Shown here: piece after piece, positions 13,580 through 17,598 of the stretch
Layout: the number at the start of each line of letters is the position of its first letter
Position numbering within the stretch: position 1 is the stretch's first letter
Source: an uncultured Phocaeicola sp.
Lineage (GTDB): Bacteria; Bacteroidota; Bacteroidia; Bacteroidales; Bacteroidaceae
DNA: 17,598 bases
Assembly: GCA_958434805.1 (NCBI GenBank)
Contig: CAUBDX010000042.1
Location: 1-17,598 of the forward strand
Direction: 5' to 3'
Notes under the pieces: generated by a model
Database searches by the model: none
What the model saw: the letters and a program-made list of their open reading frames with translations, nothing else
Told to the model about the DNA's origin: nothing
Made by a program: the position numbers and the translations under genes

Positions 13580-14299
13580 ATGTTGGAAACGAATGAACTT
13601 ACCCAAAAATTGAGGACGCTGCTCCATCCGAGGGCGGCGTTGATTGCCTATTCAGGCGAGAAAGACAACTCTTATGCCTCTGACAACAACTATTTTGTTG
13701 AGATAAGGGATATAGACGATAACGGAATGATGGGAGAAGGCCGGCCCGTCACGGTGGATTTCATGAACGAACTGGTGCGCGGTTATTCCGAAAGCCACAG
13801 CACCACGCCATACGGAAGGATTCCGCCCAATATGCTGTGGTGCGACCCGCGCAAGGGCAGTGAGAGGTATATCTGGTACAACTCCCCACAGAAACGGATG
13901 ATGTTTTTCAAGGAATCCCTTCAAGTAGAGAATGCAAAATACAACCTGCCGGGAGTCATTTACGTGGCAGGTGGCAGTTCGTTGAGTATATATGCTTACA
14001 AGGACAAGAAACTGACGGAAAAGACGGAGCTTTATGCCGCACCGTTCTTCAACGTGACAGGGGCAAATGTCTGTCTGGGTTCCGCTAAAATAGACAAGCC
14101 GAGAGATTTGACCTACAAAAACCTGTTGGAGTATTGGGAGAAGAAGTTCTGGCTGACGGAGTTTTCACACCTGGGCGGAGGGGGCAACCCGACCAGATCA
14201 AACCTGATATTGGTGACAAAGGCCGCAAAGGACAAGCCTTTCAACCTCGACGAACTGAAACCTTTGAATAACTTGAAATTGAAAGATATATTGAAATGA
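13580..14299 (+). CDS. PRTRC system protein B (E2-like)
   Basis: 239 residues, the usual size. The diagnostic segment is LYAAPFFNVTGANVCLGS at about 151-168; Cys165 in it is the candidate thioester-forming residue, since the family belongs to Pfam 'Prok-E2_D', a divergent E2-like group. Upstream, VIYVAGGSSLSIYAY supplies the preceding strands, and FWLTEFSHLGGGGNPTR and the last 40 residues are the family's C-terminal part. It sits between F (3 nt gap) and the E1 gene, which it overlaps by 4 nt (ATGA), so E2-like and E1-like proteins are translationally coupled. Direct proof that it carries a ubiquitin-like protein is lacking to my knowledge. Confidence 0.88.
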   Translation: MLETNELTQKLRTLLHPRAALIAYSGEKDNSYASDNNYFVEIRDIDDNGMMGEGRPVTVDFMNELVRGYSESHSTTPYGRIPPNMLWCDPRKGSERYIWYNSPQKRMMFFKESLQVENAKYNLPGVIYVAGGSSLSIYAYKDKKLTEKTELYAAPFFNVTGANVCLGSAKIDKPRDLTYKNLLEYWEKKFWLTEFSHLGGGGNPTRSNLILVTKAAKDKPFNLDELKPLNNLKLKDILK

Positions 14300-15084
14300 A
14301 AAGAGTACACTACATAGATAACTATCTGCTGAACCCGCAGCACCCGGTCACGGTGAACCTGATCGGCGCGGGAGGAACCGGCTCGCAGGTATTGACCTGT
14401 CTGGCACGGCTGGACGTGACATTGCGGGCACTCGGACATCCGGGATTGTTCGTAACACTTTATGACCCGGACATAGTGACGGATGCCAACATCGGTCGCC
14501 AGCTTTTCGGCTGTTCCGACCTTGGACTGAACAAGGCGCAATGCCTGATTACCCGAGTGAACAATTTCTTCGGCAATGACTGGAAAGCGGTACCGGATAT
14601 TTTCCCGACCGTGCTGAAAGATGCCAGACGGGATGACATGGCGAATATCACCGTCACCTGTACCGACAACATCAAGTCACGGCTTGACTTATGGAACGTA
14701 TTGAAAGCCGTGCCCACCTCGAATTACCGTGATTACGAAACACCGCTTTACTGGATGGATTTCGGGAACACACAAAGTACGGGTCAGGTTGTGTTGGGAA
14801 CCATACCCAAGAAAATAAAACAGCCCGCTTCCGAGTTGTACAAGACTGTCGATTCGTTGAAGGTCATTACCCGGTTCGTGAAATACGCGAGGGTGAAGGA
14901 GGCGGATTCAGGACCGAGCTGCTCCTTGGCGGAGGCGTTGGAAAAGCAGGACTTGTTCATCAACTCCACACTGGCACAACTCGGATGCAATATCCTTTGG
15001 AAGATGTTCCGTAACGGGATGTTGGAACATCACGGGCTGTTCCTTAATTTAGAAACGATGAAAGTGAATCCGATAATGATATAA
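14296..15084 (+). CDS. PRTRC system ThiF family protein (E1-like)
   Basis: A 262-residue E1-like adenylating enzyme. The ATP loop is LIGAGGTGSQ at about 22-31. The next motif, DANIGRQLFGCSDLGLNKAQ (64-82), provides Asn65, Arg68 and Lys80, equivalent to the conserved Asn, Arg and Lys of ThiF/MoeB/UBA1. Asp124 in TCTDNIKSR fits the Mg-ATP aspartate. Cys209 in GPSCSLAEALEKQDLF is the candidate catalytic Cys after the crossover loop. By family, it would adenylate the C-terminal Gly of a ubiquitin-like protein, here most simply PRTRC C, and hand it to protein B. It is the last gene of the cassette and faces the response regulator gene across 87 nt, in which I see no strong terminator. Confidence 0.92.
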   Translation: MKRVHYIDNYLLNPQHPVTVNLIGAGGTGSQVLTCLARLDVTLRALGHPGLFVTLYDPDIVTDANIGRQLFGCSDLGLNKAQCLITRVNNFFGNDWKAVPDIFPTVLKDARRDDMANITVTCTDNIKSRLDLWNVLKAVPTSNYRDYETPLYWMDFGNTQSTGQVVLGTIPKKIKQPASELYKTVDSLKVITRFVKYARVKEADSGPSCSLAEALEKQDLFINSTLAQLGCNILWKMFRNGMLEHHGLFLNLETMKVNPIMI

Positions 15085-15171
15085 CTTGTTTAAAAGAGGA
15101 TGAGCCAAATGCAAATTTTGTAAGAATCAAATCTAAACGAACATAATTTCACTTTACGCACATGTTAATAA

Positions 15172-15927
15172 TTACCTGTCAATCCATTCCTTAAGCCTCT
15201 GCGCCTTTTCCTTACTCACTTGTATTTCCGTTTTCGGATAACCTTTCAAACGGACAATCAACTTTCCTCCAAAATAATTACCGAGGAACAAAACGTGCTC
15301 TACATTGATAATATATTGGCGGTTTGCCCGGAAGAAATAGTCGGGATTCAGTTGGTGTTCAAGTTCATCCATTGACACATTGACCACTTCGGAAGTGCCG
15401 TTGTTAAGACGGAGATATACAATCTTGTTTTCTGTTTCGATGTGGTTGATGTCCGAAACGCGCACGGTCTTATATCCGTCACGGTAAGGAAGCAAGAAAC
15501 GCTCCCGATAACGGAACTTGTTCTTCTGTAAGGCATCGAAAAGCTGCTGTAGGTTTTCGTCGGTGTAATTCTTACCGGCTTTGGCCGCCTTGTCAATGGC
15601 CGCTTCAAGTTCATCCGAATCCAACGGTTTCAGAAGATAGTCGAAACTGTTGAACTTGAATGCTTGTACCGCATATTCGTCGTATGCGGTGGTAAATATG
15701 ATGGGTATGGTTGCCGGGGCATATTTTAGAGCTTCGAAACTCAAACCGTCAGTCAAACGGATATCCGCCAGAATGAGGTTTGTGGTTTTGCCGGATTGAA
15801 AGAATTCGACCGTCTCTTTGATGCTGGCAAGAGGGCCTTCGACAATAAATGTTCTGTCAATGTCGTTCAGCAGCCTTATGAGGCATTTGGCATTGCGTGG
15901 CTCGTCTTCAAGAATCAGTATGTTCAT
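15172..15927 (-). CDS. LytTR-family response regulator
   Basis: A 251-residue regulator. The receiver domain (about 1-120) has the acidic pair Glu-Asp at 7-8, the phosphoacceptor Asp55 in LILADIRL, Thr79/80 in FTTAYDEYAV and Lys100 in YLLKPLDSDEL. The LytTR DNA-binding domain covers about 145-251 (RERFLLPYRDG, INHIETENKIVYL, FFRANRQYIINVEHV). LytTR proteins bind pairs of short direct repeats and mostly activate. It overlaps the kinase gene by 20 nt, so both are made together. A shared 10-bp repeat upstream of the kinase and of the divergent gene is a plausible binding site. Confidence 0.93.
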   Translation of the reverse strand: MNILILEDEPRNAKCLIRLLNDIDRTFIVEGPLASIKETVEFFQSGKTTNLILADIRLTDGLSFEALKYAPATIPIIFTTAYDEYAVQAFKFNSFDYLLKPLDSDELEAAIDKAAKAGKNYTDENLQQLFDALQKNKFRYRERFLLPYRDGYKTVRVSDINHIETENKIVYLRLNNGTSEVVNVSMDELEHQLNPDYFFRANRQYIINVEHVLFLGNYFGGKLIVRLKGYPKTEIQVSKEKAQRLKEWIDR

Positions 15928-16999
15928 AGGGGATGGTGTTTTTTATGATGGGCAGACTTACCGAATAGAAGTTTTCGGCATTCTCTATCTTGACCTTTTT
16001 ATCACAAAGCAAAGCGTATCGTTCTGTGATATTTTTAAGTCCTAAACCGGTTGATTCGATTGGGGACATCAAAGGTGACTTAAGATTGCTGACTGTTATA
16101 TAATCATCGGACAGCTTTATGTCGATGACCAGCGGATGTTCAGATGAAAAGCTGTTATGTTTTATTGCGTTTTCCACAAGAAGCTGCAATACAGCCGGTG
16201 GAAGAAAACCTTTGCATTGTCTGACGCCCGGACTTACTTTTGCAATGACACCTTCGTCGTGGCGCACTTTCATCAAGTACAAGTATGAATCAAGAAACTT
16301 GATTTCGTCCGCGACAGGTATCAGGTTTCGGTCCAAGTTGGTGATGATGTATCGGTATACTTTCGACAGATTGCTCAGGAATTTTCCGGCAAGTCCGCTA
16401 TCCTCCTCAATCAGCTCCAGCAGATTGTTGAAGTTGTTGAACATGAAATGCGGATTGATTTGCAGTTTCAGGGAATTGAGCTGTGACTGCAAGGCTATCT
16501 CCTTTTCTTTCATCAGTGCCATTTCAAGTGCCTGTTTCTCGTTGCGTGCCTTGATGTAAGACTGAAGATAGAACGTGTTGGCATAGACGCTTGACAAGAA
16601 TGTGGAAATCATGGCAAAAGTATATGCGCCTTTCATGTTGAGGAGCTCGTCAAGAAGCCCGTTGCCGTTTTCACCCCATAAGAAGTTGAACAAAGAAATC
16701 ATGCCGAATGCGACAACGTTGTTCAGGGTAAAAAGGCAGGAAGCATAGACAATCACCCACACATAAGATGTCCTAAATGGCAATACCCTAAAGACCAAAA
16801 AGGAAAATCCTAAAGAGATGTAGGTAAACAGCATACACAACAGATAATCGATGATATAATCGGCTATTGCCATCTCCGGTAATTGGCCGGCGGTTTCATC
16901 ATCGAGTATAAACCACAGAATGAGGTAGAGCATATAGGAAACGGTTGATAACAACAGACCGTTCTTCCAATTCATTATTTTTATATTCTCGTTGGCCAT
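15908..16999 (-). CDS. LytS-like sensor histidine kinase
   Basis: 363 residues. Four hydrophobic segments, at about 14-32, 47-71, 78-104 and 124-146, form a membrane sensor with hardly any external domain. A coiled stretch (KARNEKQALEMALMKEKE) leads to the His_kinase motif LKLQINPHFMFNNFNNL, where His184 is the phosphorylated residue. The ATPase domain shows the N box LLVENAIKHN at about 275-284 and the G box STGLGLKN. Kinases of this type pair with LytTR regulators, as here. The start at 16999 is only ~9 nt after the -7 box, so the leader would be almost absent; an ATG at 16975 is an alternative start. The signal sensed cannot be told. Confidence 0.92.
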   Translation of the reverse strand: MANENIKIMNWKNGLLLSTVSYMLYLILWFILDDETAGQLPEMAIADYIIDYLLCMLFTYISLGFSFLVFRVLPFRTSYVWVIVYASCLFTLNNVVAFGMISLFNFLWGENGNGLLDELLNMKGAYTFAMISTFLSSVYANTFYLQSYIKARNEKQALEMALMKEKEIALQSQLNSLKLQINPHFMFNNFNNLLELIEEDSGLAGKFLSNLSKVYRYIITNLDRNLIPVADEIKFLDSYLYLMKVRHDEGVIAKVSPGVRQCKGFLPPAVLQLLVENAIKHNSFSSEHPLVIDIKLSDDYITVSNLKSPLMSPIESTGLGLKNITERYALLCDKKVKIENAENFYSVSLPIIKNTIPYEHTDS

Positions 17000-17007
17000 A
17001 TCAGATA

Positions 17008-17015
17008 CAAAGTTA
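17008..17015 (-). promoter_or_regulatory. Promoter -7 box for the kinase-regulator operon
   Basis: On the - strand this reads TAACTTTG, a full match to TAnnTTTG. No TTTG is seen at the -33 distance, so activation from the upstream repeats is plausible. Confidence 0.5.
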
Positions 17016-17070
17016 CTTCATATTCCGCAAAAATAGGGATTTACATCTTTAGTTGATAGGATAAAACCGA

Positions 17071-17223
17071 CTGAAACGGATAAAATCACCATTGAAGTGA
17101 TGAAAATGAATGTTGAAACGGATGGAGTTGCACTTTATGTTTGCCGAAATACCATTTAGAAAATCTGTTTTTCAAAATAAACCGCCTATTTGGGCGGTTC
17201 AGATATAAATTTATCCGTTTCAG
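17071..17223. promoter_or_regulatory. Three copies of ATCCGTTTCA between divergent promoters
   Basis: The motif is on the - strand at 17072-17081 and 17114-17123 (42 bp apart, four helical turns) and on the + strand at 17213-17222. The outer pair extends to a perfect 14-bp inverted repeat, 17071-17084 with 17210-17223. Each copy has the same orientation relative to the promoter it faces: the - copies to the kinase operon, the + copy to the gene at 17325. A hairpin AACCGCC/GGCGGTT lies between them at 17180-17199. Confidence 0.6.
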
Positions 17224-17257
17224 CCGAATTTTACTGTTACAGCCAAAGCAACACGGG

Positions 17258-17265
17258 TAATTTTG
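17258..17265 (+). promoter_or_regulatory. Promoter -7 box for the gene at 17325
   Basis: TAATTTTG matches TAnnTTTG, with TGTT near the -33 position; it would give a leader of about 50 nt. The + strand copy of ATCCGTTTCA ends 35 nt upstream, a common place for an activator site. Confidence 0.55.
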
Positions 17266-17324
17266 CATCCATATAGGGTAAATACCGCATGATAAAGTCT
17301 GAATCAACCAAATTTTTAAGTAGC

Positions 17325-17429
17325 ATGAAACATTTAAGTTTTTTGAGAAGACATGCCAATATAGTATTCTGCTTACTTTTGTGTCTTGTCTATCAGAGAG
17401 CTGAATCTAAAGAATTGTTTGAACATTAG
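17325..17429 (+). pseudogene. Exported-protein gene, 5' remnant cut by an insertion sequence
   Basis: The 34 codons from ATG 17325 encode a basic start (MKHLSFLRRH), a hydrophobic core (IVFCLLLCLVY) and a short polar end, the form of a signal peptide; the Cys residues lie inside the core rather than in a clear lipobox. The stop codon at 17427 lies in what looks like the terminal repeat of an insertion sequence. I read this as the 5' end of a secreted or surface protein gene whose remainder lies beyond the element, outside the window. Its identity cannot be told. It has its own promoter and faces away from the two-component genes. Confidence 0.5.
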
Positions 17430-17491
17430 TGTCCACTAAAAAATCATAAGAGTACTTTGAAATTATTGAAATTCAATTTGTTGTGAGCATT

Positions 17492-17522
17492 TTTGAGGTG
17501 CGACGATTTGAAATTAACTTTG
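17492..17522 (+). promoter_or_regulatory. Promoter of the putative transposase gene
   Basis: TTTG at 17492-17495, then 19 nt, then TAACTTTG at 17515-17522: a complete match to the Bacteroides -33/-7 consensus in spacing and sequence, 19 nt before the ATG at 17542. Confidence 0.7.
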
Positions 17523-17541
17523 CAGTCTGAATCAGGCTGTT

Positions 17542-17598
17542 ATGTTAACCTCAAATCCGCAACTAAGCTCTTCAGCGTCCTTCTTGCGTCTAAACGTC
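17542..17598 (+). CDS. Putative transposase, N-terminal 19 codons only
   Basis: An open frame from ATG 17542 to the end of the window (MLTSNPQLSSSASFLRLNV). The polar start followed by FLRLNV resembles the N-terminus of transposases I recall from Bacteroides insertion sequences, but 19 residues cannot settle the family. The placement behind a good promoter and ~115 nt inside a terminal-repeat-like end supports the reading. Confidence 0.45.
   Translation, partial: MLTSNPQLSSSASFLRLNV

Larger units (their letters stand above)
17427..17598 (+). mobile_element. Probable insertion sequence, left end
   Basis: From about 17427 the sequence TAGTGTCCACTAAAAAATC resembles an IS terminal repeat, although only one end is visible and no target duplication can be checked. 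It is followed by ~100 nt of leader and an ORF in the position expected for a transposase. The exact left boundary is uncertain by a few bases. Confidence 0.5.

Noticed and set aside
17180..17199. AACCGCC/GGCGGTT hairpin as a terminator
   Set aside because: It lies between divergent promoters, lacks a U-run on the + strand, and has only a broken T/A run on the - strand; a regulatory palindrome is just as likely.
1..17598. CRISPR arrays, tRNA or rRNA genes
   Set aside because: No regularly spaced direct repeats, cloverleaf or ribosomal RNA sequence was seen on reading through; the four hairpin elements are thousands of bases apart and not an array.

Overview
The window looks like part of an integrative and conjugative element (ICE, conjugative transposon) from a member of the Bacteroidales. 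Four things point there: a MobC/VirD4-type coupling protein of the Bacteroides kind, promoters of the Bacteroides type (TAnnTTTG at -7), families found mostly in this phylum (DUF4120, DUF4099/DUF3945), and a topoisomerase III next to a PRTRC cassette. Nothing here fixes the genus.

Layout, left to right. (1) 1-106 is the 3' end of a group II intron (domains V and VI) interrupting mobC; the second mobC exon runs from 107 to 1216. (2) 1434-3347 holds five small, closely spaced accessory genes on the + strand: a DUF4326 protein, three unrecognised proteins and a DUF4120 protein. (3) 3348-5330 is an AT-rich block carrying an AbiE-type toxin-antitoxin pair on the - strand, with a large inverted repeat over its promoter. 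(4) 5915-10178 is a + strand unit with its own promoter: a DUF4099/DUF3945 repeat protein, a stand-alone DUF4099 paralogue and a type IA topoisomerase III. (5) 10375-11200 holds two small genes. (6) 11232-15084 is a PRTRC cassette (E, C, a small basic ORF, F, B, ThiF). From family knowledge C is ubiquitin-like, B is E2-like and ThiF is E1-like, so it reads as a ubiquitin-like conjugation pathway carried by a mobile element. (7) 15172-16999, on the - strand, encodes a LytS-like sensor kinase and a LytTR response regulator. (8) 17000-17598 holds divergent promoters with shared repeats, the start of an exported-protein gene, and the left end of a probable insertion sequence that cuts it off.

The two most interesting signals are the Ubl/E2/E1 cassette and a family of four intergenic elements (1234-1391, 5321-5490, 10189-10340, 10780-10929). 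Each folds on paper into one long hairpin of 150-170 nt. Their stems differ in sequence but keep pairing, all lie in the same orientation, and I do not recognise the family. All reading was by eye; no searches, folding programs or alignments were run.
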